DNA of 33,117 bases from a virus. Where the stretch lies: positions 1 to 33,117 of IMG/VR virus record IMGVR_UViG_3300022746_000042. One strand, 5' to 3'. A model generated the notes under the pieces. It was not told the origin of the DNA. It searched no databases and was given only the letters and a program-made list of their open reading frames with translations. The translations under genes and the position numbers were made by a program. Each line of letters opens with the position of its first letter. Position 1 is the stretch's first letter. Positions 21,606-29,063 of this stretch are shown here, piece by piece.

Positions 21606-22072
21606 TACGGTGCAACCTTCACTTGTGTCCCATCATCAACCTGATAATGGATTGAATTGATCATGTGCGATGTGTCAATCAGCGGCTTCGCAAAGCCTTT
21701 GGCTTCGATTGTGCTGGGGGCCAACGGGGGCGATTCGAGATCATTGATGCTTTGCGCCAACGCTCCGCCAACATCCTCACCCATGAGCGCCAACACGCGC
21801 TTGCCGTCGTAGTTGGTGGCCTTCGCAAGCTTGGCCATTTTGTCAGCCCATGTGCCAGCTTCTTTGGCAATCATTTGGCGGAAAAAGGGGCGGGCGGGTT
21901 GGCCGACATTGCCGTATTCGTTCCAGTAGGCCACCGCCGCCACGGGCGTGCCATCGGGATATGTAGCGCCAGCCATAAAGCCCACATCAACTTTGCCAGA
22001 ACCCATGCGACGTGCGATATCCCCAAGGGCTTTGGAAAGTCCTTCTGCACCTTTTATCGAGTGGGTCGCCAT
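21605..22072 (-). CDS. HK97 gp10-like head-tail protein
   Basis: This 155-residue protein shows the pattern of HK97 gp10-like tail-completion proteins: helix G-L-S-K-A-L-G-D-I-A-R-R, strand K-V-D-V-G-F-M-A-G-A-T-Y-P-D-G-T-P-V-A-A-V-A-Y-W, N-E-Y-G, then P-A-R-P-F-F-R-Q-M-I. The C-terminal P-L-I-D-T-S-H-M-I-N-S-I is also typical. It helps join tail to head. ATG 22072 is two bases after the DUF4054 gene. A longer frame to 22168 would overlap that gene. Confidence 0.72.
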   Translation of the reverse strand: MATHSIKGAEGLSKALGDIARRMGSGKVDVGFMAGATYPDGTPVAAVAYWNEYGNVGQPARPFFRQMIAKEAGTWADKMAKLAKATNYDGKRVLALMGEDVGGALAQSINDLESPPLAPSTIEAKGFAKPLIDTSHMINSIHYQVDDGTQVKVAP

Positions 22073-22074
22073 GG

Positions 22075-22473
22075 TCAATAAACCGTTGGCTGTGCGCGGT
22101 AACGGAACCCGCGCAAACTGGATGTGGCTTGCCAAAAGGCTGCGCCATACTGTGACTGTTGGAACCATTGCGCAGAGCCAGCGGGTGGCCCTTCAAACGC
22201 GGCGGATACGCTACCCTCACCGGCTTGCGATAAGCGCCCCACGGGGCGTGGCATGCCGTCTGCGCTCAATTTACCGCCAATGAAGGCAATATGTGCGGTC
22301 AGCATGTTCAAAAGGATTGTTCGCCGCGTGATGTTCTGCACGGGCGAATTGTCTTTGTTGGACAAATAAAGGCCCGCTTCGTCAAAACACAATTGGAGCG
22401 TGGGGTTAGCCACGTTTGTGAATTCAGGATAGCGAGCCTTAAAGGCCGCCGGGTCAAACACGACGGCGGTCAT
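22075..22473 (-). CDS. DUF4054-type head-tail connector protein
   Basis: This 132-residue protein carries the DUF4054 pattern: F-D-P-A-A-F-K-A-R-Y-P-E-F at the start, L-C-F-D-E-A-G, a helix L-L-N-M-L-T-A-H-I-A-F, and the C-terminal W-F-Q-Q-S-Q-Y-G-A-A-F-W-Q-A-T. Such proteins act as head-tail adaptor subunits bound to the portal. It is separated by three bases from the gene upstream and lies in the neck gene cluster. Confidence 0.78.
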   Translation of the reverse strand: MTAVVFDPAAFKARYPEFTNVANPTLQLCFDEAGLYLSNKDNSPVQNITRRTILLNMLTAHIAFIGGKLSADGMPRPVGRLSQAGEGSVSAAFEGPPAGSAQWFQQSQYGAAFWQATSSLRGFRYRAQPTVY

Positions 22474-22476
22474 GGT

Positions 22477-22827
22477 TTATTCGTCCTTGGTTGTAGCGGA
22501 CTTCACGCCCGCTGCACGTTCGTCTTTGCCGTCAGTGCGCATTGCTTCAAAGCCGCTTTTGCGATCTTTGTTTTCTTTTGCGATGGCGGTTGCGTCGTTG
22601 ACGTTCTTTGCAACAAAAATTGCACCAGATTTCAACGCCGGAAATTCTTTGTTGACACCTTCCCATTGCGCCCAAAAGTCGCCGTCGACTTCGGTTGTCG
22701 CATAGTCAGAGCCAATGATCACAGCCTTGTTTTTACCAATCAATTCGACTTTTACGGTCGGATTCATCGGGTGTTCAAGGGTAATTCCGTGGGGCAATTT
22801 GCAACCCACAATAACGATTTTTGCCAT
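22477..22827 (-). CDS. Hypothetical virion-associated protein
   Basis: This 116-residue protein starts at ATG 22827, with GGAGAG eight bases upstream. The N-terminal half is beta-rich (A-K-I-V-I-V-G-C-K-L-P-H-G-I-T-L, V-K-V-E-L-I-G). The C-terminal third is very charged (K-E-N-K-D-R-K-S-G-F-E, D-G-K-D-E-R-A-A-G). The pattern of a short beta domain plus charged tail recurs in genes right after phage capsid genes, but no family is named. It is the first gene after the capsid terminator. Confidence 0.55.
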   Translation of the reverse strand: MAKIVIVGCKLPHGITLEHPMNPTVKVELIGKNKAVIIGSDYATTEVDGDFWAQWEGVNKEFPALKSGAIFVAKNVNDATAIAKENKDRKSGFEAMRTDGKDERAAGVKSATTKDE

Positions 22828-22857
22828 TTTCAAACTCTCCAGTTTCTAAGTTAAAAG

Positions 22858-22879
22858 CCTGGGGACCGAAGCCCCCAGG
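22858..22879 (-). terminator. Rho-independent terminator after the capsid gene
   Basis: On the minus strand CCTGGGGGC-TTCG-GTCCCCAGG forms a 9-bp stem (one G-U) with a TTCG loop, followed by CTTTTAA. It lies 18 bases after the capsid stop and would reduce transcription into neck and tail genes, giving excess capsid. Confidence 0.85.
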
Positions 22880-22897
22880 TTGTCATTTACCGGTTAC

Positions 22898-23938
22898 TTA
22901 CACACCCAGCATTTGGGCGATGAAAGCGGGACGGAAAATAATGGTACCCCAAGTGCCTTGCGACTTCTTTTGCTTGAAGCTAGAAGATTGCACGACGATT
23001 GGGTGGGCACGCAATTTCTCGGTGAAAGCCGTGTCGGCTGTGCGCTGACCTTCGGCTTCATCCAAAATCAATTGCACCAGTTCGCCCGACGCTGTCGAGT
23101 ATTCAGGCGCGGTCTTGACAGTCAAATTGGGGAAGTTCTTTTTCAGAATATCCGACACGTTGACGTTGAAGTCCGTGGTCTTGGTCAAATAGACTTCAGA
23201 CACGGGCGACATTGCCAAGGTCATTTTGCTGTCGAGTTGCACCAAACCACCCGCTTGCGTTTGCAATTGCTTGTACAGCTTTTGCACGTCAGCGTTGATT
23301 TCTTGCGCGGTCGCACCGGCCCAGCTTGTGCCGCCAAGAGCCTTTGTGGTTGGCACGATTGCGGCGCTCAAGTTGGGGTCGTTCAGCAAACCGTAGTTTT
23401 GCAGACCGGCCACACCAAAGAAGTAAGTCTTGTTTTGAAACTTGTTCAAAGTCAAGACAGACGCGATGTTGGTGCGGTTCGCCCAATCGATACGTGCCAA
23501 ACCTGCGCGTTCCAATTCACGCTCACCCCATTGCGTCATCACTTGGTAGTGATAGCTTTGGCGCTGTGGGAAATTGGAGTTCACACCGGCCACGCCGTTT
23601 TCGGAGTAGTCACCATAAGATGATGTTTCACCGGTCGATTCAACCATGGGGAACATGGCCGTTTCGGTGGTCCAATCACCTTTTTTGACTTCACCGCCAA
23701 CAACTTCAGCCGCCTTCATTGGTGACACCAAAACTTCAATCAGTTTCGGGTCAACGAAGGTGGACAAGAACGCGGGGATGCCGCTGTTGCTGGCCGTAAC
23801 GAGCGAGGGTTGGGCATCGCATGCGAAGCCGTCGTGCGCCATACGCAAAGACACGTTGGGCGCTTGGAAATCTACGCCAGATTGGCCCATGAAATGGACC
23901 CCAGCGCGTTCCATAAGTGCTTGAAGAATTGGATTCAT
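22898..23938 (-). CDS. Major capsid protein (DUF2184 type)
   Basis: This 346-residue protein matches DUF2184 major capsid proteins with an HK97-like fold. Characteristic stretches are F-L-S-T-F-V-D-P-K-L-I-E-V-L, W-T-T-E-T-A-M-F-P-M-V-E-S-T-G, and N-F-P-Q-R-Q-S-Y-H-Y-Q-V-M-T-Q-W-G-E-R-E. Later come F-F-G-V-A-G-L-Q-N-Y-G-L-L-N-D-P and the C-terminal S-Q-G-T-W-G-T-I-I-F-R-P-A. The N-terminus is short, suggesting no large delta domain, and a separate scaffold may be supplied upstream. It lies after the decoration gene and before a terminator. Confidence 0.88.
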   Translation of the reverse strand: MNPILQALMERAGVHFMGQSGVDFQAPNVSLRMAHDGFACDAQPSLVTASNSGIPAFLSTFVDPKLIEVLVSPMKAAEVVGGEVKKGDWTTETAMFPMVESTGETSSYGDYSENGVAGVNSNFPQRQSYHYQVMTQWGERELERAGLARIDWANRTNIASVLTLNKFQNKTYFFGVAGLQNYGLLNDPNLSAAIVPTTKALGGTSWAGATAQEINADVQKLYKQLQTQAGGLVQLDSKMTLAMSPVSEVYLTKTTDFNVNVSDILKKNFPNLTVKTAPEYSTASGELVQLILDEAEGQRTADTAFTEKLRAHPIVVQSSSFKQKKSQGTWGTIIFRPAFIAQMLGV

Positions 23939-23941
23939 GGT

Positions 23942-24850
23942 TTAACCCCAAGTAGAAATTTTAACAAGTTCGCCAACGGCTGCGGCTGATTGGGCTTTCC
24001 AGCCTGTCGCAGTCACACCGCCAACACTGGTCACGGTCGTAGAGGCCGCATATGCCGTGGCTGGAAGGCTCAAGGTATACACACCAACACCGCCGATTGC
24101 GCCGGAAACTTGCGAAGCCAACACAGCGCCAGCAGGGATGCCGGTACCGGTCACAGATTCGCCAATATCCAAAGAACCGGATGCAACTGCGGTCACGTTC
24201 AACACATTACCGAAGCTGGTCGCAGTGGCTGCGGAGATTGTGGTCGCCACGCTTGTCACATAAACGCCTGCGCCGCCAGTGGTGCCGCTGGTTTGCGACA
24301 CGACGGTGGTGCCAGCGGGAATGCCGGTACCGCTCAAAGTCTCACCGATGCTGATCAAGCCGGTCACGGACGACACGGTCAGGTTTGTGCCCGAACCAGA
24401 AGCCGTGAAGGTTGCACCCATGGAAGCCGTGGCTGACGCATTGGCGGCAGCAGCTTGCGCCACATCACCGTTCGCGTAGTTGGCATACACAGCGTCACCG
24501 ACAGCAAAAGCACCAGGGCCAGCGTTGATTGCAAAGAAGTCGCCTTCATTATGCAAAGTCACGGGGAAGCCGACCGGAATGTTCATGCCAGATTCAGCCA
24601 AGTAGGTTTGAATCAAAGCTTGTTGTTCACGATGAACGAAACCGGCTGGGGCAGTGGCTTTGGTGCCACGGCTGCGGGCTGTTACGCCATCAGCGTCGAC
24701 CCAAGCGAACTTACCGACAGTAACACCGCCAGCGCCAGCAACAAGACCACCGGGGCCAGCCAAGACGGTGGCGCGGGGATTGGAAGAAGCAAAGTCACCG
24801 GCTACCGCTGGCGCGGGAGTCAGATTGACCTGTTTTTGAAAGCCAGTCAT
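23942..24850 (-). CDS. Head decoration / cement-like protein with two repeat modules
   Basis: This 302-residue protein has a perfect AAGGAGGT ribosome site before ATG 24850, fitting high expression, and lies directly before the capsid gene. Residues about 1-135 resemble phage structural cement proteins (G-F-P-V-T-L-H-N-E-G-D-F-F, G-D-A-V-Y-A-N-Y-A-N-G). Two copies of a Gly/Thr/Val-rich module follow, about residues 148-210 and 213-275: G-T-N-L-T-V-S-S-V-T-G-L ... S-G-T-G-I-P-A-G-T-T-V ... G-A-G-V-Y, then V-L-N-V-T-A-V-A-S-G ... T-G-T-G-I-P-A-G-A-V-L ... G-V-G-V-Y. These look like surface-exposed beta domains. The C-terminus returns to the cement part (W-K-A-Q-S-A-A-A-V-G-E-L-V-K-I-S-T-W). Confidence 0.75.
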   Translation of the reverse strand: MTGFQKQVNLTPAPAVAGDFASSNPRATVLAGPGGLVAGAGGVTVGKFAWVDADGVTARSRGTKATAPAGFVHREQQALIQTYLAESGMNIPVGFPVTLHNEGDFFAINAGPGAFAVGDAVYANYANGDVAQAAAANASATASMGATFTASGSGTNLTVSSVTGLISIGETLSGTGIPAGTTVVSQTSGTTGGAGVYVTSVATTISAATATSFGNVLNVTAVASGSLDIGESVTGTGIPAGAVLASQVSGAIGGVGVYTLSLPATAYAASTTVTSVGGVTATGWKAQSAAAVGELVKISTWG

Positions 24851-24864
24851 GGTAATGACCTCCT

Positions 24865-25554
24865 TTAAGCGTTACGGAAGCGGCTTGCGCCAGGGAACTT
24901 CTCGCTCAAACCGGCTGCGTCTTGAGCGACACGGGCGGGTTGTGCAGAAGACTTAGATGCGACCTTGAACAAAGCGCGAAGGGCGGGTGCGCCTTCCACA
25001 TCCTTGTGGTCAACCTTCAAATGGTCCAGCGCAAAGCCATAAACTTCGGCGGCGGAATCCATACCGATGACGTCGCCAACAACGTCACGGACTTCACGGC
25101 GTGCCTCTTCAGCTTCGCGCATATCTTTGCGCAAACCGTCCATGGCGGCGGTGACGTCTTCTTTTTTCATGCCTTCATCCTTCTTGGGGTCAGCATCAAC
25201 GGCGGCGGCAGGGGCTGCAAGCAAGCCGCAAGCCTCTTCAATGACCGATTCGTCCACTTTGCCAGCCAGCAACTTGCGAAGCTTGTCAGCAGGGGATTCA
25301 TCAGCCGCCGCCATTGGGGTTTCCACGGCTTTGGGTTCTTGCTCAACGTCCAACAATGCGTCAATCACATTGTCAAGTTGTTGCGGGTCAAGTTCGGCAT
25401 CGAGGGCCAGCAATTTGGCTTTGACGTCGTCCTTTTTGAAATTTTTGCGGGTCGCAGGGCCTACCAATGCGGGCAAAGCGGAATCCGCTGCCAGTACCGG
25501 AGAGGCCGCGCAGAGTGCCGCAAAAAGGGCCTTGCCCAGTTTGGTCATCTTCAT
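24865..25554 (-). CDS. Possible nested in-frame scaffold protein
   Basis: Inside the protease gene, ATG 25554 is preceded by AAGGAA with a 6-base spacing, a better site than that of the full-length gene. It would give 229 residues beginning M-K-M-T-K-L-G-K and containing the whole acidic helical region but not the protease. Nested scaffolds that share the C-terminus of the protease are known (lambda C/Nu3). The inference is from the ribosome site and domain boundary. Confidence 0.55.
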   Translation of the reverse strand: MKMTKLGKALFAALCAASPVLAADSALPALVGPATRKNFKKDDVKAKLLALDAELDPQQLDNVIDALLDVEQEPKAVETPMAAADESPADKLRKLLAGKVDESVIEEACGLLAAPAAAVDADPKKDEGMKKEDVTAAMDGLRKDMREAEEARREVRDVVGDVIGMDSAAEVYGFALDHLKVDHKDVEGAPALRALFKVASKSSAQPARVAQDAAGLSEKFPGASRFRNA

Positions 25555-26121
25555 GGCGGATTCCTTGAATGTGAAAGGGTTACGGTCGGCCACAACTACA
25601 TCAGCCCCAGCGCGGCCGACCTCAACTAACGCCAGGTGATTTCCTTGAATTTTCGTCATGCGGCCATCGTAGGGTTGCCCCTCAAACTCACCGGCTTCCA
25701 TCACGGGAACATATCGATACGCGCAAGACAATTCGCGCACCTTATCCGTTTCAATGCCAGCGATGGCCGCCGCATCCCAAACGCAAAGGTCAGCGTCAAG
25801 ATAAGGGGCGGAAAATGCAACTTCAGAGCCAATCGCACCGACGACCAAATCAGGACGTGGGGCGTCGACGGTTACGGGGACATGCTCCGACAAAATGGGC
25901 AAGCGGGCAAACGTCGGTGCGCCACGCTCCAATTCCACAGGGTCACGGAACAGTCGATAAATTTTGTCGGGCTCTAAGCCTAATTCTTCGTAACCCGGAA
26001 TTTCACGGCCGTAATAGGGATTAACCGTAGCCTTGGAAATGTGAGAGCGGTCGACGTGCAAACGTCCGTCGGCGTCAATCCGTCGGGCGGTTCGGTCAAA
26101 AGCAAGTCGAGTTACTGGCAT
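24865..26121 (-). CDS. Capsid maturation protease (DUF2213 type) fused to scaffold
   Basis: This 418-residue protein begins with the DUF2213 protease-like domain, about residues 1-185. It shows Y-Y-G-R-E-I-P-G-Y-E, F-A-R-L-P-I-L-S-E-H with a candidate catalytic His, E-L-S-C-A-Y-R-Y with a candidate Ser, and G-N-H-L-A-L-V near 172. From about 190 to 418 it is acidic, helical and Ala/Lys/Glu-rich, as expected of an internal scaffold removed on maturation. An in-frame internal start at 25554 could produce the scaffold alone. It lies upstream of decoration and capsid genes. The start at 26121 has only a weak ribosome site. Confidence 0.75.
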   Translation of the reverse strand: MPVTRLAFDRTARRIDADGRLHVDRSHISKATVNPYYGREIPGYEELGLEPDKIYRLFRDPVELERGAPTFARLPILSEHVPVTVDAPRPDLVVGAIGSEVAFSAPYLDADLCVWDAAAIAGIETDKVRELSCAYRYVPVMEAGEFEGQPYDGRMTKIQGNHLALVEVGRAGADVVVADRNPFTFKESAMKMTKLGKALFAALCAASPVLAADSALPALVGPATRKNFKKDDVKAKLLALDAELDPQQLDNVIDALLDVEQEPKAVETPMAAADESPADKLRKLLAGKVDESVIEEACGLLAAPAAAVDADPKKDEGMKKEDVTAAMDGLRKDMREAEEARREVRDVVGDVIGMDSAAEVYGFALDHLKVDHKDVEGAPALRALFKVASKSSAQPARVAQDAAGLSEKFPGASRFRNA

Positions 26122-26142
26122 AGCGCAATTGTGGCATGAAAA

Positions 26143-26676
26143 TTAAACGGTTGGCAATTCTTCCCACCACATTTTGAAAATGGCAGTCGCATCAGAATTG
26201 CCGGGATTGCTGATTTTGTAATAGCCCGTTCCAGCCGGTGCGCCGTATTGATCTTCAATTTTCCCACCAATCGATGCGACTTGACCCGTGGCGTTGCTGG
26301 TCTTAACGCGCAATACGTCAATCAACGTACCACCAGAAATCGTGCCGCCGGTTGTCATCACGGCTTGCGTTTTATAAACCGGCGTGGGCAAACTTGAAGA
26401 AAGGTTCTTTGGGAAAATTGTGACGGCTTCGGAAAATGAACCGCCGGTTGTCGCACCGCTAAAAATTTCAGCTTTAAGTTCACCGGCGCTTACGTCCAGA
26501 TCAAAGCCGCGAATGATGATGTCACAAGTGCGGTCGAGTTTCAAAACCATCGAAGCCCCAGCGCCCAAGGTGATTTCACGAAATACACGAAATTGGGTGC
26601 CAGCGAAGAATGATGCCAATTCTGGCGAAACGTCCACACGGCTTTGGCGATTCTGTTTGATGCTGGACGGATACAT
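26143..26676 (-). CDS. Hypothetical virion protein
   Basis: This 177-residue beta-rich protein has an AAGGGGCC ribosome site before ATG 26676. A short basic start (Y-P-S-S-I-K-Q-N-R-Q-S-R) is followed by V-F-R-E-I-T-L-G-A-G-A-S-M-V-L-K-L and C-D-I-I-I-R-G-F-D-L-D-V-S-A-G. The remainder is Gly/Thr-rich, ending F-K-M-W-W-E-E-L-P-T-V. The location between minor head and protease genes suggests a structural protein. No family is recognised. Confidence 0.6.
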   Translation of the reverse strand: MYPSSIKQNRQSRVDVSPELASFFAGTQFRVFREITLGAGASMVLKLDRTCDIIIRGFDLDVSAGELKAEIFSGATTGGSFSEAVTIFPKNLSSSLPTPVYKTQAVMTTGGTISGGTLIDVLRVKTSNATGQVASIGGKIEDQYGAPAGTGYYKISNPGNSDATAIFKMWWEELPTV

Positions 26677-26685
26677 GATGGCCCC

Positions 26686-27480
26686 TTAAATTGGCAAAAT
26701 TGGTCGGCTGGTGCAACGGCAATTGATTTCTTCGCCTGGTTGCACAAACTCACCGGAAATTTTACAACCTTCGGCAATCTTATATCGTTTCCCATCAGCG
26801 GCCACATGGTCAGGGCGCGGATTCTTCCCCGCGTGGCTGTGCATCCAAATGGCTTCGGTGATGCCAAGTTCCATTTGTCGCGCACGGTTGACCACGGCAT
26901 TCGCCTTGTTCGATTGGTCACGCGCAATCAATTCGGCACGGTGGCTGGCCTTGGGATAAAGCTGTTTCAAATCCTTGACCATCGATTCGAGATCTCGGCC
27001 AACAGCATACGACCGCATCACGACGCCTTCGACCTGTTGCAAATATTGCTCGGGAATGGAGCGAATCAAGCCGACGTTTTCTTCAAGCGACGCATTGAAG
27101 GCGTCACGCACAGCAGGCGTCATTTTGAAATCAACCGCCCAGCCCGAATCTTTGAGCGCCTGACGAAACGCACTGTCGCTGGTTTTGAACATACCTTGCA
27201 AATACGCTTCGGCGATCTTCGGTGCCCATTCGTCAAAACGCGCAATCCAGCGTTTGGCCAGGTCGTCCAAAATCTTTTTAATGTCGCGCGACGGGCTGGC
27301 ATCCTGCGCTTGCTCAACTAGCGCCAGCATGCGGGGTGGGTCTTTGCGATAAGCGGCGGTGAGCCAATATTCAACCGACCCGTGCATTTCGGCAATCATG
27401 CGTTGCATGGCCTTGCGATATTTGGCTTCAATGCCACGGTTGGCGTGAACCGCGCGGGTGGTCTTAGGCTTTAGCGCCAT
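26686..27480 (-). CDS. Mu gpF / SPP1 gp7-like minor head morphogenesis protein
   Basis: This 264-residue protein has a helical N-terminal two-thirds and a conserved C-terminal domain: R-A-E-L-I-A-R-D-Q-S-N-K-A-N-A-V-V-N-R-A-R, W-M-H-S-H-A-G-K-N-P-R-P-D-H-V-A-A-D-G-K, and E-E-I-N-C-R-C-T. The R-P-x-H and N-C-R-C phrases are signatures of the phage Mu F-like head morphogenesis family. These proteins bind the portal and are packaged in small numbers. Overlap with the portal gene by 17 bases matches this partnership. Confidence 0.85.
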   Translation of the reverse strand: MALKPKTTRAVHANRGIEAKYRKAMQRMIAEMHGSVEYWLTAAYRKDPPRMLALVEQAQDASPSRDIKKILDDLAKRWIARFDEWAPKIAEAYLQGMFKTSDSAFRQALKDSGWAVDFKMTPAVRDAFNASLEENVGLIRSIPEQYLQQVEGVVMRSYAVGRDLESMVKDLKQLYPKASHRAELIARDQSNKANAVVNRARQMELGITEAIWMHSHAGKNPRPDHVAADGKRYKIAEGCKISGEFVQPGEEINCRCTSRPILPI

Positions 27481-29032
27481 TGTCTTTGCTCAAAAATTCT
27501 TCGCCAACTTTCTTGGGAATGCCAAGATTTGAATGCCCACTTGCAGCCGCCGCCATTGCTTTGTGCTGTGCTTCGCTCACGCTTTTGTCAGCAGCTTCTA
27601 GGTTGTCATATGGATTGGGCAACACCGGCATGACCGAAGTGTCCAAACCCATATAGCCGCTGTTCGGGTCTTTCGCCAGTTTGTCACGCACTTCGCTTGG
27701 GTCCAAGACGCCGGCGTCAATATAAGCCACATCGGTCGCACCGTCAGCCGTGCGAATGTCCGATTCCTCTTTGGGTGTCATTTGGTACAGCGGCACGAAT
27801 TTGAAATCAATGTCAGGGTCGATTTCTCCGAATAATGAAAGTTGGACGGCTTTCAAAATCGTTTCAAGCGGGGCACGCCAAAAGGCTTCTTGTTGCGCCG
27901 CAATCCAATCGTAGAAGATACGAATCTCACCATCACTTGACGCATTCAAACCGCTGGGGCTGATGCCGGTCAGGACGATGGCTGGTGTACGTGACACGCT
28001 GCACATGTGTTCTTGGGATTGGGCTTGAAGTTCGTGAAGTCCCGACAAAGGTGTGTTGACTTGCACCAATTCTTCACGCTCTTTATCGAGCAACATCAAA
28101 CCGCGATTACTGCGCGTGGCCGTGAACAAGTCGGCACGCGCGAAGACGTCAGACCCATCGTCATCACCTTGCAAGACTTGGTCCATGGATGTGGCAAGCG
28201 CGGTGATTGAAAAGTTGTTGATCAGGTCGGCCACACTTTGACGGGTGCGCAACCAATTGTCGACATAAGGCTCTGCAAGCTGGCTCAACGACATGCCTGC
28301 GAAGTTGAATGCTGGCTTGAGCATGTCAGGCAGCGCACGGGTAACGACGGTCATCAGGCGTGACGCGTGGACCTGTTGGCCCAGCATGAACCATCCGTTC
28401 GGTTTGTAAAAATCGGGGGCCGCTGGATCCAATGCGTTGTAACCGCTGGGAGTTGTCCAAATGGCTTCCACGGGCATGACGCCATTGAGTGAACCGACCT
28501 TCACCGTGCGAGGGTCGAGAATCAACGGCTTGTCGCGGTCGGCATCTTTGATATCGATGAAGATTTGGGCACGCCCAAAGTAGCAATCGTGCTCAACAGC
28601 CTTTTGGAAAACTTCACGAATATTCAGGCGCTTGAATTCATCTTCAATCGCTTTGATTTTGTCGCTGTTGTCCGTGTCGTCGTCTTGCTTGCTGGTAAAT
28701 TCAATCCATTCGCGTGTCACTTCAGTTGACAGTGTCGAAGCAAACGCGCGGTATTCAGGGCGGGTCGCCAATTGCGAAAGGTACGCAAAGCCAGGGAAGC
28801 CGCCGCCGGGGAATGTTTGGGCCGCGAAGGTGTACGGATTCAAATCCATGGCCATCACCGGTGGCGTCACGCCACGGGGGGCGATATTGGGCATAAGCTC
28901 GGGCGGCTTGATTGGGTACGTATACGGCTTGTTCATCGAACTATCAGCCGCCAAGGTTTTGGCTTTGGCCGCAGCACGTCGCAAACCATCACGTTTTTGA
29001 GTTTGCGGGGCTTTGGGTTTTGCTGCGGACAT
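27464..29032 (-). CDS. Portal protein (DUF1073 type)
   Basis: This 522-residue protein belongs to the DUF1073 type of portal proteins. It shows F-P-G-F-A-Y-L-S-Q-L-A-T-R-P-E-Y-R, S-T-E-V-T-R-E-W-I-E-F, H-D-C-Y-F-G-R-A-Q-I-F-I-D-I, S-R-T-P-A-I-V-L-T-G-I-S-P-S-G-L-N-A-S-S-D-G-E-I-R, and F-K-F-V-P-L-Y-Q-M-T-P-K-E-E. It forms the dodecameric ring for DNA passage at the head vertex. ATG 29032 has GGAGTG upstream. An in-frame ATG at 29062 would add ten residues and has a weaker site. It follows the terminase large subunit gene directly. Confidence 0.85.
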   Translation of the reverse strand: MSAAKPKAPQTQKRDGLRRAAAKAKTLAADSSMNKPYTYPIKPPELMPNIAPRGVTPPVMAMDLNPYTFAAQTFPGGGFPGFAYLSQLATRPEYRAFASTLSTEVTREWIEFTSKQDDDTDNSDKIKAIEDEFKRLNIREVFQKAVEHDCYFGRAQIFIDIKDADRDKPLILDPRTVKVGSLNGVMPVEAIWTTPSGYNALDPAAPDFYKPNGWFMLGQQVHASRLMTVVTRALPDMLKPAFNFAGMSLSQLAEPYVDNWLRTRQSVADLINNFSITALATSMDQVLQGDDDGSDVFARADLFTATRSNRGLMLLDKEREELVQVNTPLSGLHELQAQSQEHMCSVSRTPAIVLTGISPSGLNASSDGEIRIFYDWIAAQQEAFWRAPLETILKAVQLSLFGEIDPDIDFKFVPLYQMTPKEESDIRTADGATDVAYIDAGVLDPSEVRDKLAKDPNSGYMGLDTSVMPVLPNPYDNLEAADKSVSEAQHKAMAAAASGHSNLGIPKKVGEEFLSKDNGAKA

Positions 29033-29063
29033 GTTGGTCACTCCGAATAAATTGTTGGGCATT

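Noticed and set aside
22880-23623. A 247-residue plus-strand frame opposite the major capsid gene
   Set aside because: It is antisense to a clearly recognised capsid protein. Its Cys/His/Arg-rich composition has no family pattern.
24922-25639. Long plus-strand frames (190 and 235 residues) opposite the protease/scaffold gene
   Set aside because: They are antisense shadows of an Ala/Lys/Glu-rich gene, without start signals or recognised motifs.
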